Positions 24,107-33,928 of a DNA stretch of 64,000 bases are shown here, in pieces. The first letter of the stretch is position 1; every line of letters begins with the position of its first letter. Source of the DNA: Spirosoma lacussanchae (lineage in GTDB: Bacteria; Bacteroidota; Bacteroidia; Cytophagales; Spirosomataceae); contig NZ_SWJG01000002.1 in assembly GCF_005870035.1 (NCBI RefSeq), positions 434,001 to 498,000 of the forward strand, given 5' to 3'. A program made the translations under genes and the position numbers. Below the pieces are notes generated by a model. It had not been told where the DNA came from, made no database searches, and saw nothing but the letters and a program-made list of their open reading frames with translations.

Positions 24107-26002
24107 ATGATTGAAAGACCCCTTACAGACTGGTTGCCTCTGACGATGAAAGAAGTCGAGAAAAGAGGCTGGGACGAAGTTGATATCGTGCTGGTGTCGG
24201 GAGATGCCTACGTAGACCACCCCGCCTTCGGAACCGCTGTAATCGGCCGTATCATGGAGAGCGAAGGATTTCGGGTAGCCATCATTGCCCAGCCCAACTG
24301 GAAAGACGACCTGCGCGACTTCAAAAAGTTTGGCCGGCCCAAATACTTCTTCGGCGTAACGGCGGGTTGTATGGACTCGATGGTGAACCACTATACGGCC
24401 AACAAACGTCTGCGCTCCAACGATTCCTACACGCCCGGTGGCGAAGCGGGTTTCCGTCCCGATTACGCCACCATCGTATACACCAAAATTCTGAAAGAGC
24501 TGTATCCCGACGTGCCGGTGCTGCTGGGCGGTATCGAGGCTTCGTTGCGTCGGGTTACCCATTACGACTACTGGCAGGATCGGCTGATGCCGTCGATCCT
24601 GGTCGATGCAGGCGCCGATATGCTCGTTTACGGCATGGGCGAGCAACCCCTGCGGGAGATCCTGAAACTGGTTCGGCAGGGGGTTCCGTTTACGTCGATG
24701 CGCAACATCAACCAGGTCGCTTTCCTGCACGATGCCGACACCGAACTACGCGATTACAACAACTGGGAGTCGGTCGAGCTGGCGAGCCATGAGCTGTGCC
24801 TGGCCGATAAGATCAAGTATGCGGCTAACTTCAAAATTGTTGAAGTAGAGTCTAATAAATGGCAGGCTAACCGGATTCTTCAGCAGGTGGGTGACAAAGT
24901 GCTGGTCATCAACCCGCCTTTCAAGACCATGGATGAGGCCGAGATCGATAAATCGTTCGACCTGCCGTATACGCGCCTGCCCCACCCGAAGTACAAAAAG
25001 CGAGGCCCCATTCCGGCCTACGAAATGATCAAGTTCTCGGTCAACATGCACCGGGGGTGTTTCGGCGGATGCAGCTTCTGTACTATTTCGGCCCACCAGG
25101 GTAAGTTCGTAGCCTCGCGGAGCGAAGCCTCGGTCCTGAAAGAGGTGGACGAAATTACGAAGCACCCCGAGTTCAAGGGCTATATCTCGGATCTGGGCGG
25201 GCCGTCGGCCAACATGTATAAGATGAAGGGGAAAGACGAGTCGATCTGCGCCCGTTGCCAGAGCCCGAGCTGTATCCACCCCGTTATCTGCTCCAACCTT
25301 GATACCTCGCACAAGCCGCTTACCGAGATTTATCGTAAAGTAGACGCCAACCCAAATATCAAGAAAGCCTTTGTAGGTTCGGGAGTCCGGTACGATTTGC
25401 TGGTCGACGATTTCAACAAGAACAACGCCGACGGTAATCACGACGAATATATGGAGCAGCTGGTGACGCGCCATGTATCGGGTCGGCTGAAAGTAGCCCC
25501 TGAGCATACGTCGGACGACACGCTGCGGGTAATGCGTAAACCATCGTTCAAGTATTTCAAGCTGTTCAAACAGAAGTACGATAAGATACAGGAGAAGTAT
25601 AATCTCAAACAGCCTCTGATCCCGTACTTTATTTCGTCGCACCCCGGCTGCGAAGAGCAGGACATGGCCAACCTGGCTGCCGAAACCAAAGACCTGGGCT
25701 TTCAGCTCGAACAGGTACAGGACTTTACGCCTACGCCGATGACCGTAGCCGAAGTTATCTATTACTCGGGGGTTCACCCCTATACGCTGAAGCCCGTAAA
25801 GACGGCGAAAACGCGGGAAGAAAAGCAGGCGCAGAACAAGTATTTTTTCTGGTACAAACCAGAATACAAAGACTGGATTCGTAACCGGCTCAACAAACTT
25901 AACCGGCCCGATCTGGCTGATCGGCTGCTGGGTAGTGCCAAAAAGGAAAACACCGGCAAACCGAAGTTTCCGGGGCATTACTCCGGTAAGAAAAAGCGGT
26001 AA
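24107..26002 (+). CDS. YgiQ family (UPF0313) radical SAM protein
   Basis: 631 aa, usual for the family. A cobalamin-binding-like N-terminal region (VDIVLVSGDAYVDHPAFG) precedes the radical SAM domain, whose 4Fe-4S motif is Cys318-x3-Cys322-x2-Cys325 in HRGCFGGCSFC. The family signature ISAHQGKF(V/I)ASRSE and the later HVSGRLKVAPEHTSD are present, as is the C-terminal YYSGVHPYT region ending in a basic Lys-rich tail. The reaction of the family is not established. It stands alone, preceded by a palindrome and followed by a convergent gene. Confidence 0.93.
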   Translation: MIERPLTDWLPLTMKEVEKRGWDEVDIVLVSGDAYVDHPAFGTAVIGRIMESEGFRVAIIAQPNWKDDLRDFKKFGRPKYFFGVTAGCMDSMVNHYTANKRLRSNDSYTPGGEAGFRPDYATIVYTKILKELYPDVPVLLGGIEASLRRVTHYDYWQDRLMPSILVDAGADMLVYGMGEQPLREILKLVRQGVPFTSMRNINQVAFLHDADTELRDYNNWESVELASHELCLADKIKYAANFKIVEVESNKWQANRILQQVGDKVLVINPPFKTMDEAEIDKSFDLPYTRLPHPKYKKRGPIPAYEMIKFSVNMHRGCFGGCSFCTISAHQGKFVASRSEASVLKEVDEITKHPEFKGYISDLGGPSANMYKMKGKDESICARCQSPSCIHPVICSNLDTSHKPLTEIYRKVDANPNIKKAFVGSGVRYDLLVDDFNKNNADGNHDEYMEQLVTRHVSGRLKVAPEHTSDDTLRVMRKPSFKYFKLFKQKYDKIQEKYNLKQPLIPYFISSHPGCEEQDMANLAAETKDLGFQLEQVQDFTPTPMTVAEVIYYSGVHPYTLKPVKTAKTREEKQAQNKYFFWYKPEYKDWIRNRLNKLNRPDLADRLLGSAKKENTGKPKFPGHYSGKKKR

Positions 26003-26141
26003 CCACTTCTCGATAACGACACCTTTTGCTGAGACACAGCCAGGTCCTACGATCAAATAGAGGAATTAGGGGCGAGGCACTGTCGGGGTCTGCGACCACT
26101 GACAGGCCGGGTCTTATTTTTACAACGGCTCAACGGTATCG

Positions 26142-26714
26142 TCAAAATGACATGGGTACAGCGACCACGGTGGTATCCCAGCCCATGTACATCATAGCCG
26201 ATTTAGGGTCTTTCTTCGCGAACTGAATCGAGAAATTTTCCAGGGTGGTGTCGCTTTTCTGCACTGGCACCGTTACGCGGGCTACATCCAGCGCCGGGTT
26301 GTAACTGTAGGCGCCCCACTGATCAAGGTCGGAGCTGATGATGATGGTCCATTCTGTTTCGTTCGGGATGGCCAGCAGCGCGTACGTACCCGCCGGAATT
26401 TTCTTGTTCCCAATCGTTACATCCCCATAAAATTTGATTTCCGGCGCTTCGTTGGCACCGACCCGCCATACTTTTCCGAACGGGGCCAGCTTGCCGAATA
26501 GCTCACGTCCGTTTTTGGCCGGGCGACTGTACGTGACCCGGACCATCGCTTTGTCGGTGCCAATTTTAGCCGGTGCAAATTTGCGGTCATGGGCGTAATC
26601 GTCCGGATAATAGGCCATGTCCATCGGCGATTTGTCGAGACCCCGAAACGTTTGGGCCATAGCGCTAGTGAACAAAACAAAAAGCAAGCCGACGAGTAAA
26701 GCGGTTTTTTTCAT
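26142..26714 (-). CDS. DUF2911 domain exported protein
   Basis: 190 aa from the ATG at 26714, which gives a clean signal peptide (KKTALLVGLLFVLFTSAMAQ); a second ATG at 26732 adds six residues. The body fits DUF2911: RGLDKSPMDMAYYPDDYA, VTYSRPAKNGRELFGKLAPF, GKVWRVGANEAPEIKF, and the end MYMGWDTTVVAVPMSF. The family is common in Bacteroidota and has no known function; it is predicted to be periplasmic and beta-rich. It is divergent from the GH88 operon, 103 bases apart. Confidence 0.9.
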   Translation of the reverse strand: MKKTALLVGLLFVLFTSAMAQTFRGLDKSPMDMAYYPDDYAHDRKFAPAKIGTDKAMVRVTYSRPAKNGRELFGKLAPFGKVWRVGANEAPEIKFYGDVTIGNKKIPAGTYALLAIPNETEWTIIISSDLDQWGAYSYNPALDVARVTVPVQKSDTTLENFSIQFAKKDPKSAMMYMGWDTTVVAVPMSF

Positions 26715-26770
26715 AGGGGTAGGGGTTAACATGTGACGCAGAAGTAGAATCTGGACGAATGCTGGGTTTC

Positions 26771-26789
26771 AGCCTTGAACAGCAAGGCT
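26771..26789. repeat. Short inverted repeat in the divergent DUF2911/GH88 promoter gap
   Basis: AGCCTTG / CAAGGCT, 7-bp arms with loop AACAG, 29 bases before the GH88 start. It could be an operator or part of a leader; nothing more is seen in this gap. Confidence 0.3.
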
Positions 26790-26817
26790 AACAAAAATTT
26801 GCATTACTTCAACCAGT

Positions 26818-28245
26818 ATGGTTCAACTTAATTGGTCGCGTACACCGGCTGACCTGTCCACAAAGCTCCGGCAGTTCTGGGACATCTCGGCCCAGAAAAT
26901 TAACCTGATTGAGCAAGGCTACGACCCCAGCAAAGGATCACCCGTTTTTACCGTACAGGGACGTTACACCACCCGCGGCTGGACCGAGTGGACACAGGGT
27001 TTTCAGTACGGCTCGACCATTCTGCAGTTCGACGCAACGGATGCGCCCGGGTTCCTGGCGGCTGGTCGCCAGAAGACGCTGACGGCTATGGCCCCGCACA
27101 TAAGCCATGTGGGCGTACACGATCACGGATTCAACAACGTCAGCACCTACGGTAACCTGCTTCGGCTCATGAACGAGGGCCGGATTCCGTTCAACGAATG
27201 GGAGAAAAACACGTATGAACTGGCTCTTAAAATTTCAGGAGCGGTCCAGGCCAACCGCTGGACAACGATCAAAGGCACCTCAGCCAGCACCCCGGCCGGG
27301 TTTATCCACTCCTTCAACGGGCCGCATTCTCTTTTTGTCGATACCATTCGATCGTGCCGGTCGCTGGTGGTCAGTCATTTGCTGGGGCACACCTTTCAGG
27401 GCGAAGGTGATCGGGTAATCAACCTGCTGGAGCGGGCGCTACTCCACATCCGGGCTACGGCCGACTACGCCGTTTACTACGGAGAAGGACGCGATTCGTA
27501 CGACGTTTGGGGACGCACGGCCCACGAAAGTATCTTCAACGTTACCGATGGCAACTACCGCTGCCCGAACTCACAGCAGGGCTATACCGGGTTCAGCACC
27601 TGGACCCGTGGCCTGGCCTGGGCCATGTGCGGCTTTGCCGAAGAACTCGAAGCACTGTCTGCAATTCCTGACGATGAACTGGCTCCGCTGGGCGGTCGCG
27701 ATGCCCTCGAAGCCATGATGAGCCGGGCCGCCCGCGCTACCTGCGACTTCTACATTAATAACACCCCTACCGACGGCGTGCCGTATTGGGATACGGGGGC
27801 CCCCAATCTGCATAAACTGGGTGATTACCTTAACCAACCCGCCAACCCCTATAACCAGTACGAACCTGTCGATAGCTCGGCAGCGGCCATTGCTGCCCAG
27901 GGCCTGCTGCGGCTGGGGAACTACCTCATCAGCAAGCCGCAACCTGCCGATGCTGAAGCGGGTCAACGCTATTGGCAGGCTGGCCTGACCGTCCTGGATA
28001 CGCTGCTCGACGAGCCTTACCTCAGCACCGACCCGGCGCATCAGGGCCTATTGCTGCACTCGGTCTACCACCGGCCCAACGGCTGGGACTACATTCCCGA
28101 AGGGCGTAGCGTTCCCTGTGGGGAGTCGAGCATGTGGGGCGATTACCATCTGCGGGAGGTGGCCCTCTACCTTCAGCGGATCATAGACGGAGCACCCTAC
28201 TACACCTTTTTCAGCCAGATTGTCAACCACGAACAGCTAGTATGA
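26818..28245 (+). CDS. Glycoside hydrolase family 88 (unsaturated glucuronyl hydrolase-like)
   Basis: 475 aa, no signal peptide, so cytoplasmic. It has the alpha6/alpha6-barrel pattern of GH88: HDHGFNN (first catalytic Asp), a VDTIR segment that may hold the second Asp, [44 protein letters not shown] and the C-terminal [16 protein letters not shown]88 enzymes hydrate 4,5-unsaturated uronosides released by polysaccharide lyases and so cleave the disaccharide. The stop overlaps the next gene as ATGA. It is the first gene of an operon of oxidoreductases and a transporter and fits downstream of the PL8 lyase. Confidence 0.88.
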   Translation: MVQLNWSRTPADLSTKLRQFWDISAQKINLIEQGYDPSKGSPVFTVQGRYTTRGWTEWTQGFQYGSTILQFDATDAPGFLAAGRQKTLTAMAPHISHVGVHDHGFNNVSTYGNLLRLMNEGRIPFNEWEKNTYELALKISGAVQANRWTTIKGTSASTPAGFIHSFNGPHSLFVDTIRSCRSLVVSHLLGHTFQGEGDRVINLLERALLHIRATADYAVYYGEGRDSYDVWGRTAHESIFNVTDGNYRCPNSQQGYTGFSTWTRGLAWAMCGFAEELEALSAIPDDELAPLGGRDALEAMMSRAARATCDFYINNTPTDGVPYWDTGAPNLHKLGDYLNQPANPYNQYEPVDSSAAAIAAQGLLRLGNYLISKPQPADAEAGQRYWQAGLTVLDTLLDEPYLSTDPAHQGLLLHSVYHRPNGWDYIPEGRSVPCGESSMWGDYHLREVALYLQRIIDGAPYYTFFSQIVNHEQLV

Positions 28246-29687
28246 GCGGAAAATACAAACCGAAATACACCCGAATGGCCCAGCTCAAAACGGCCTCCGA
28301 TCTGGGCGGTTACCTGCAAACGGGTGGTATCGATCTGGCCTTCGATGAGGAATTGCTGCCGCCATCGGAAAGTCCGTTTACCGAGTCCATTCTACTACGG
28401 TCGGGTAAGACCATTGGTAATCGTCTGTGTATTTTACCCATGGAAGGCTGGGACGGCACCCCCGACGGAAAACCGACGGACTTCACCCGAAGGCGCTGGC
28501 TGAAGTTTGCCGAGAGTGGAGCCAAGCTACTGTTTGGCTGCGAAGCCGTGGCGGTCTGTCATGAAGGGAAAGCCAACCCCAACCAGCTGGTCATCAATTC
28601 CGACAATCTGGATGAATTTATCCAGCTGCGTCAACTGATTCTCGATACCCATAACCAGCGGTTCGGGCGTACCGATGACCTCCTGATCGGGCTCCAACTC
28701 ACCCATTCAGGCCGGTTCTGCAAGCCGAACAGTCATAAAAAATTCGAATCGAAAATACTGTATGCGCATCCCTACCTCAATCAGAAGTTCGGGATGGAAC
28801 CTGACTACCCAACCCTGACCGACGAGGCTATCGACAGAATCATCAACCACTATGTCGCTGCGGCTGTACTGGCCCAGCGGGCGGGGTACGATTTTGTCGA
28901 TATCAAGCACTGCCACGGCTACCTGGGTCATGAGTTCCTGAGCGCCGTAAACCGACCCGGCAGATACGGTGGCAGTTTCGAGAACCGGACCCGCTTCCTG
29001 CGCTCCATCGTTGCCGGTATTCAGCAGGCTGCGCCGGGCCTGGAAATGGCCGTCCGGCTGAGTGCGTTCGATCTGTTACCGTTCAAAAAAGGCGTGAACG
29101 AGGTGGGCGAACCCGAGAAAACGGATGCGTATCCGTTCGCGTTTGGGGGGCATTCGTCGGGTCTTGACATTGACCTGGCTGAACCGAAGGCGTTTCTGGC
29201 GCTGGCGCAGTCGCTGGGGATTCAGCTGGTTTGTATAACGGGGGGAAGCCCTTACTACAACCCGCACCTGATGCGCCCGGCCCTGTTTCCGCCCTCCGAC
29301 GGTTACCTGCCGCCCGAAGATCCGCTGCGGGGCGTGAAGCGGCAGATCGACGTGACAGCCGAATTGAAACAGGCGTTTCCGGAGCTGGTCATTATCGGGT
29401 CTGGCTATTCGTATCTGCAGGAGTGGCTACCCAACGTAGCGCAGCACGTACTACGAACCGGCATGGCCGACAGCGTTGGCTTCGGACGGATGGTGTTGTC
29501 ATACCCGACCATGCCCGCCGATCTGGTAGCAGGCAGGCCGCTGGTCCGCAACCAGATTTGCCGGACGTTTTCCGACTGTACGACGGCGCCCCGCAACGGG
29601 CTCGTGTCGGGCTGTTACCCGCTGGATACGCTGTATAAAAAATTGCCCGAAGCCGGAACGCTGAAAGCTATCAAGGAAGCATGGTAA
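28242..29687 (+). CDS. NADH:flavin oxidoreductase, Old Yellow Enzyme-like
   Basis: 481 aa from the ATG at 28242, chosen for the ATGA coupling with the GH88 gene. The TIM barrel shows OYE features: [13 protein letters not shown] near the start, [10 protein letters not shown] with the flavin-contacting Gln, [18 protein letters not shown] with the substrate-binding His pair, [16 protein letters not shown], and [10 protein letters not shown] for phosphate binding. FMN is the expected cofactor. The C-terminus [19 protein letters not shown] holds three Cys but no clear 4Fe-4S cluster motif. In this operon it may reduce an enone or keto intermediate formed from unsaturated uronate; this is inference. 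Confidence 0.85.
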   Translation: MSGKYKPKYTRMAQLKTASDLGGYLQTGGIDLAFDEELLPPSESPFTESILLRSGKTIGNRLCILPMEGWDGTPDGKPTDFTRRRWLKFAESGAKLLFGCEAVAVCHEGKANPNQLVINSDNLDEFIQLRQLILDTHNQRFGRTDDLLIGLQLTHSGRFCKPNSHKKFESKILYAHPYLNQKFGMEPDYPTLTDEAIDRIINHYVAAAVLAQRAGYDFVDIKHCHGYLGHEFLSAVNRPGRYGGSFENRTRFLRSIVAGIQQAAPGLEMAVRLSAFDLLPFKKGVNEVGEPEKTDAYPFAFGGHSSGLDIDLAEPKAFLALAQSLGIQLVCITGGSPYYNPHLMRPALFPPSDGYLPPEDPLRGVKRQIDVTAELKQAFPELVIIGSGYSYLQEWLPNVAQHVLRTGMADSVGFGRMVLSYPTMPADLVAGRPLVRNQICRTFSDCTTAPRNGLVSGCYPLDTLYKKLPEAGTLKAIKEAW

Positions 29688-30454
29688 AACGGGTTGCATT
29701 CGTCACCGGAAGTAGCCGGGGCATTGGGCTGGGCATTGCCGAACACCTGGCCAGAAAGGGCTTCGATCTGGCCATCAACGGCATACGCGACGAGTCGTCG
29801 GTAGGGGCGGTGCTCGATCAGTTGCGGCAGTTCGGTACGGAGGTGATCTACTGCCAGGGTAGCATTGCCGATGCCGACGCCCGGGCTGGTATGATAGACC
29901 GAATCAGGACGCACTTCGGGCAGCTGAACCTGCTGGTCAACAATGCCGGTATAGCCCCCAGCATTCGGGCCGACGTGCTGGAGGCTACCGAAGCGAGCTT
30001 CGACCAGGTGCTGAACATCAACCTGAAAGGTGCTTATTTTCTGACGCAGACCGTAGCGAACTGGCTGATCGCCCAAAAAAACGCGATGGCCGATTTTCAG
30101 GCCAGCATCATTACCGTGTCGTCCGTGTCGGCCACCGTGGCGTCGGTTAACCGGGGCGATTACTGCATCTCAAAAGCGGGCCTGAGTATGGCTACGCAGC
30201 TGTTTGCGGTGCGGCTGGGTGAGTTTGGTATTCCGGTCTACGAGGTGAGGCCGGGGGTTATAAAAACCGACATGACCGCCGGTGTGGCGGAGCGCTACGA
30301 TACACTGATTGCCAGCGGACTAACCGTACAACCCCGCTGGGGACTGCCCGACGATGTGGGGCGGGCCGTAGCGGCCATTGCTGACGGTGGGTTTCCGTAC
30401 TCAACCGGCCAGGTGTTTATGGTTGACGGCGGGCTGACGCTGGCCCGACTGTAG
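29681..30454 (+). CDS. Short-chain dehydrogenase/reductase (FabG/KduD-like)
   Basis: 257 aa. The classical SDR elements are complete: [14 protein letters not shown] for nucleotide binding, NNAG near residue 87, catalytic Ser in TVSSVSATV, and YCISK with catalytic Tyr and Lys. The end [15 protein letters not shown] is typical. It is annotated in relatives as a 3-ketoacyl-ACP reductase, but the setting in a uronate operon makes a sugar-keto reductase of KduD or DHU-reductase type more likely. It overlaps the upstream flavoenzyme gene by 7 bases. Confidence 0.88.
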   Translation: MVKRVAFVTGSSRGIGLGIAEHLARKGFDLAINGIRDESSVGAVLDQLRQFGTEVIYCQGSIADADARAGMIDRIRTHFGQLNLLVNNAGIAPSIRADVLEATEASFDQVLNINLKGAYFLTQTVANWLIAQKNAMADFQASIITVSSVSATVASVNRGDYCISKAGLSMATQLFAVRLGEFGIPVYEVRPGVIKTDMTAGVAERYDTLIASGLTVQPRWGLPDDVGRAVAAIADGGFPYSTGQVFMVDGGLTLARL

Positions 30455-30526
30455 GCTGATGGACGAGGATAGACAAATAACCTTTTGACTGCTCAATACC
30501 AACCTGTTTTCCTAAACCCCCTGATC

Positions 30527-31828
30527 ATGACCAATCCCTCTTATTCCCGACGTAAGTTCATCCAGACCGCCGTGGCCGGCTCGGCGGTGCTGGGGCTGCC
30601 TACCATTATTCCAAGCCGAGCCTTCGGCGCCAATGACCGGTTGCGGGTAGCCGTTATCGGTATCAACGGGCGCGGTAAAGACCATATTGCCGGATTCTCG
30701 AAGCTCGACAACGTAGAGGTAGCCACCCTGTGCGATGTTGACAATGTGGTGCTGCAACAAGGAGCGGCCGATTTTGAGGCCAAATACAAACGGAGGCTGA
30801 AAACCGAGCAGGACCTGCGCAAAGTCTACGACGACAAGGATATAGACGCCGTCAGCATTGCCACGCCCAACCACTGGCACGCGCTGGCGGCTATCTGGGC
30901 CTGCCAGGCCGGAAAGGACGTGTACGTCGAAAAGCCAGGCTGCCACAATTTGTTTGAGGGCCGGAAACTGATCGAAGCCGCTACCAAATACAACCGCATC
31001 GTACAGCATGGCGTACAGCTGCGAAGTTCGGCAGCTATTCAGGAAGCCATACAGCACCTGCGCGATGGGCTTATCGGGAAAGTCTACATGGCGCGCGGCA
31101 CCGTGTATAAATGGCGGGCCGATATCGGTAATCTGGGTAACTCGCCCGTGCCGCAGGGGCTGGACTGGGATCTGTGGCAGGGACCGGCTCAGACAAGGGA
31201 GTTCAGCAAAAACTACGTTCACTACAACTGGCACTGGTTCTGGGATTACGGCAACGGCGACATCGGTAATCAGGGCATTCACGAAACGGATCTTTGCATG
31301 TGGGGACTCGACGTGGGGCTGCCCGAAAAGATCACCTCGGCCGGCGGTAAATTTTTGTGGAACGACTGCAAGGAAACCCCCGAGGTGCTTACCTCTACCT
31401 ATCACTACCCGAAGCAGGGTAAGATCATTGAGTTTGAGGTACGCCCCTGGATGACCAACAAAGAGGACGGTGTAGAAGTCGGCAACATCTTCTACGGCGA
31501 CAAAGGCTACATGGTCATCAACGGCTACGCCGACTACAAAACCTACCTGGGGCGCAACCGGGAGCCCGGCCCCGCCCGCAACGCCGGGGGCGATCACTAT
31601 AAAAACTTCGTCGATGCCGCCCGCGCCCGCGACAAAAAAATGCTCAACGGTCCCGTTGAAACGGCGCACCTGGCCTCTTCGCTGGCGCATCTGGGCAACA
31701 TTGCCTACCGGCTGGGGCGTACCCTAGACTTCGATCCGCAGAAAGAAGTATTCGTTGGCGACAAACAGGCCAATGCCATGCTCACCCGCAAATACAGGGC
31801 CCCGTACGTAATACCTACCACCGTCTAG
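30527..31828 (+). CDS. Gfo/Idh/MocA family oxidoreductase with Tat signal
   Basis: 433 aa from the ATG at 30527 (the longer frame begins with TTG). A twin-arginine signal SRRKFIQTAVAGSAVLGL predicts folded export to the periplasm. The Rossmann domain follows (VAVIGINGRGKDHIAGF, then DAVSIATPNHWHALAA and YVEKPGCHN with the conserved Lys). The C-terminal part includes WHWFWDYGNGDIGNQGIHET, typical of the large Bacteroidota and Planctomycetes subgroup. These enzymes oxidise or reduce sugars with a bound NAD(P). The gene follows the SDR by 72 bases, and a hairpin lies after it. Confidence 0.9.
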   Translation: MTNPSYSRRKFIQTAVAGSAVLGLPTIIPSRAFGANDRLRVAVIGINGRGKDHIAGFSKLDNVEVATLCDVDNVVLQQGAADFEAKYKRRLKTEQDLRKVYDDKDIDAVSIATPNHWHALAAIWACQAGKDVYVEKPGCHNLFEGRKLIEAATKYNRIVQHGVQLRSSAAIQEAIQHLRDGLIGKVYMARGTVYKWRADIGNLGNSPVPQGLDWDLWQGPAQTREFSKNYVHYNWHWFWDYGNGDIGNQGIHETDLCMWGLDVGLPEKITSAGGKFLWNDCKETPEVLTSTYHYPKQGKIIEFEVRPWMTNKEDGVEVGNIFYGDKGYMVINGYADYKTYLGRNREPGPARNAGGDHYKNFVDAARARDKKMLNGPVETAHLASSLAHLGNIAYRLGRTLDFDPQKEVFVGDKQANAMLTRKYRAPYVIPTTV

Positions 31829-31838
31829 TTTCACGGAA

Positions 31839-31884
31839 CCCCGTCTGCCGGTCAGCGCCAGCAGCGCCTGATCGACAGACGGGG
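31839..31884. repeat. Imperfect long hairpin between the Gfo/Idh/MocA and MFS genes
   Basis: Outer arms CCCCGTCTG / CAGACGGGG (9 bp, perfect) enclose an imperfect inner stem. It starts 11 bases after the upstream stop and ends 26 bases before the MFS start. There is no U-tract, so it may tune relative expression within the operon instead of ending it. Confidence 0.4.
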
Positions 31885-31909
31885 ATGTCCCTAACGACTC
31901 CGAAACCCC

Positions 31910-33163
31910 ATGACTTTACCCGATTCTCCAGTCACGGCCGCGCCCAAATCGACGCGGCAGCATCTGCTCCAGCTTCCTGTACTGGTGGCTGCGCTCGGCT
32001 ATTTTGTCGATATGTATGATTTGTTTCTGTTCAGCGTAGTACGGGTGCCGAGTCTCAAAGCGCTGGGTGTAACGGAGGACCAACTGCTGCCCGAAGGCGT
32101 TTTTCTGCTCAATATGCAGCTGGCAGGGCTATTGGTAGGTGGCGTGCTGTGGGGTGTGCTGGGCGACAAGCGGGGCCGACTGTCGGTCCTGTTCGGGTCT
32201 ATCCTGCTGTATTCGCTGGCCAATATCGCTAACGGTATAGTTACGGACCTGAACCAGTATGCCCTGCTGCGGTTTATAGCCGGGGTTGGTCTGGCGGGCG
32301 AGCTGGGGGCTGGTATCACCCTCGTTGCCGAAATTCTGCCTAAACAGCTGCGGGGCTATGGGTCTATTCTGGTGGCAACGATGGGAGTGCTGGGGGCCAT
32401 TACGGCCTATTTCGTGGCCGATCTGTTTGCCTGGCGAATGTCCTATTTTGTGGGTGGCGGGCTGGGATTGCTGCTGCTCGTGATGCGCGTCAACGTATTT
32501 GAATCAGGCCTGTTTGAAACGCTTAAATCGAAGCCGGTCGAGCGGGGTAACTTTCTGAAGCTGATTACCCATCTGCCGAGTCTGCGCAAGTACGCCCTGG
32601 CCATCGTGATGGGCATCCCCTTATGGTTCGTGGTCGGGATTCTGATTACGTTTTCGCCCGAGTTCGGGCGCCACGCCGGTCTGGCCGAACCCATCATTGC
32701 GGGTAAAGCGGTGATGCTGGCCTTTGCCGGTCAATCGGTGGGCGACATTGTGAGTGGGTTGCTGAGCCAGCGCCTGCAGAGCCGCAAAAAAGCCATCCGG
32801 ATTTTTATTCTCCTGTCGTTTGCCATGATGCTGGTGTACCTGCTGGCTCCCATCAGCCAGACCAGCCAGTTTTATCTGATCTGTGTTGGCCTGGGGTTCT
32901 GTAATGGCTACTGGACGCTGTTCATCGTGCTGGCGGCTGAGCTTTTCGGCACAAACCTGCGGGCTACAGTGGCTACGTCGGTTCCTAATTTCGTGCGCGG
33001 AGCTACGGTGCCGCTTACCTGGCTGTTTGTGTCGCTGAAGCCATCGCTGGGGCTTACCAACGGCCCGTTGCTGATCGGTGGGGTAGTGGTGCTGTGTTCG
33101 CTGGTGGCCCTGAATTTTCTGGAAGAAACCTTCAGCAAAGATATGAATTACGTAGAAGGATAA
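31910..33163 (+). CDS. Major facilitator superfamily transporter
   Basis: 417 aa with about 12 hydrophobic helices. The first helix holds FVDMYDLFLFSVV, a pattern of the sugar-acid and metabolite:H+ symporter groups. The conserved loop 2-3 motif is GVLGDKRGRLSVLFG, and LRFIAGVGLAGELGAGITL marks helix 4. It is the last gene of the GH88 operon and may import the oligosaccharide or uronate product that the cytoplasmic enzymes use. Its substrate cannot be read from the sequence. Confidence 0.87.
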   Translation: MTLPDSPVTAAPKSTRQHLLQLPVLVAALGYFVDMYDLFLFSVVRVPSLKALGVTEDQLLPEGVFLLNMQLAGLLVGGVLWGVLGDKRGRLSVLFGSILLYSLANIANGIVTDLNQYALLRFIAGVGLAGELGAGITLVAEILPKQLRGYGSILVATMGVLGAITAYFVADLFAWRMSYFVGGGLGLLLLVMRVNVFESGLFETLKSKPVERGNFLKLITHLPSLRKYALAIVMGIPLWFVVGILITFSPEFGRHAGLAEPIIAGKAVMLAFAGQSVGDIVSGLLSQRLQSRKKAIRIFILLSFAMMLVYLLAPISQTSQFYLICVGLGFCNGYWTLFIVLAAELFGTNLRATVATSVPNFVRGATVPLTWLFVSLKPSLGLTNGPLLIGGVVVLCSLVALNFLEETFSKDMNYVEG

Positions 33164-33309
33164 GGCCGTGCCTGAATAGTCGTAAAATGAAAGACTACTC
33201 ATGCATTAGTAGCTGAAGGTCAGCGTATTGTTAGTAAACGGTAGGGGCGGTCTGCTCAACGACCTTTTGATAAGTTAGATAGGGTACATGGGTTACAAAC
33301 CCGTATTTT

Positions 33310-33351
33310 GGGTGTCAGTCCCCCGCGCTTTGTACGCAGGGATTGACACCC
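33310..33351. terminator. Hairpin between the MFS and DUF1059 genes
   Basis: 13-bp arms GGGTGTCAGTCCC / GGGATTGACACCC with a single G-U pair, loop of 16 bases with a small inner stem. It lies 147 bases after the MFS stop and 35 bases before the DUF1059 start. No U-tract follows, so it may be a leader structure of the small gene rather than a terminator. Confidence 0.35.
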
Positions 33352-33385
33352 GAAACGATTCGTTTACCTTAATCTCCAGACACCC

Positions 33386-33559
33386 ATGAAAACGCTTAAC
33401 TGCCGCGATGCCGGTTTCGACTGCAACGCCCAAATCCACGCCGAAACTGACGAGGAAATTCTGGCCCAGGCCGCTGAACATGCCAGCAGCGTACACGGCG
33501 TAACGGTAACGCCCGAACTGGCCGAAGGGCTCAAGTCGCTGATTCACGAAGAGGCCTGA
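33386..33559 (+). CDS. DUF1059 small protein
   Basis: 57 aa. The protein starts MKTLNCRDAGFDCNAQIHAE and continues TDEEILAQAAEHASSVHGVT, then ends KSLIHEEA. The pair of Cys (Cys6 and Cys13), the conserved acidic EEI segment and the HA..HG pair match the DUF1059 family of small proteins. The function is not known; the Cys/His set suggests metal or redox contact. The DUF4242 gene starts 46 bases downstream, so they may form one unit. Confidence 0.85.
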   Translation: MKTLNCRDAGFDCNAQIHAETDEEILAQAAEHASSVHGVTVTPELAEGLKSLIHEEA

Positions 33560-33605
33560 GCCATCGACCCAAGGTCCGTAAACACCTCGCTAAACCGTTC
33601 ACGCA

Positions 33606-33878
33606 ATGCCGAAGTATGTAATAGAACGAGACATTCCGGGCGCCGGCACGTTATCAGCCGATCAGCTGAAAGGAATTTCCCAGACCTCGTGTGGGGTGCT
33701 CAGCACCATGGGACCGCAGATTCAGTGGCTGCAGAGCTACGTAACGGGCGATAAAATTTACTGCGTCTACATCGCTCCCAATGAAGCAATGGTTCGGGAA
33801 CATGCCGAACAGGGCGGCTTTCCCGCCAACGCCGTCAACGAAGTAAAGACCATTATCGATCCGACAACGGCGGAGTAA
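33606..33878 (+). CDS. DUF4242 small protein
   Basis: 90 aa. MPKYVIERDIPGAGTLSADQ, a ferredoxin-like alpha/beta pattern, IQWLQSYVTGDKIYCVY and ending NEVKTIIDPTT fit DUF4242, whose member SCO4226 binds nickel. Likely cytoplasmic. It follows the DUF1059 gene closely and is followed by a strong hairpin. The function here is unknown. Confidence 0.87.
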   Translation: MPKYVIERDIPGAGTLSADQLKGISQTSCGVLSTMGPQIQWLQSYVTGDKIYCVYIAPNEAMVREHAEQGGFPANAVNEVKTIIDPTTAE

Positions 33879-33886
33879 AAGGTTTC

Positions 33887-33928
33887 TTCCGGCGCGGGTG
33901 GGGTCAACCGATCCCATCCGCGCCGGAA
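33887..33928 (+). terminator. Hairpin after the DUF4242 gene
   Basis: 16-bp arms TTCCGGCGCGGGTGGG / CCCATCCGCGCCGGAA with one G-U pair and a 10-base loop, 8 bases after the stop codon. It lacks a U-tract but is very stable, and its position suits transcript termination or 3' end protection. Confidence 0.6.

Noticed and set aside
26003..26141. Possible terminator between the YgiQ and DUF2911 genes
   Set aside because: No convincing stem with a U-tract is present in the convergent gap.
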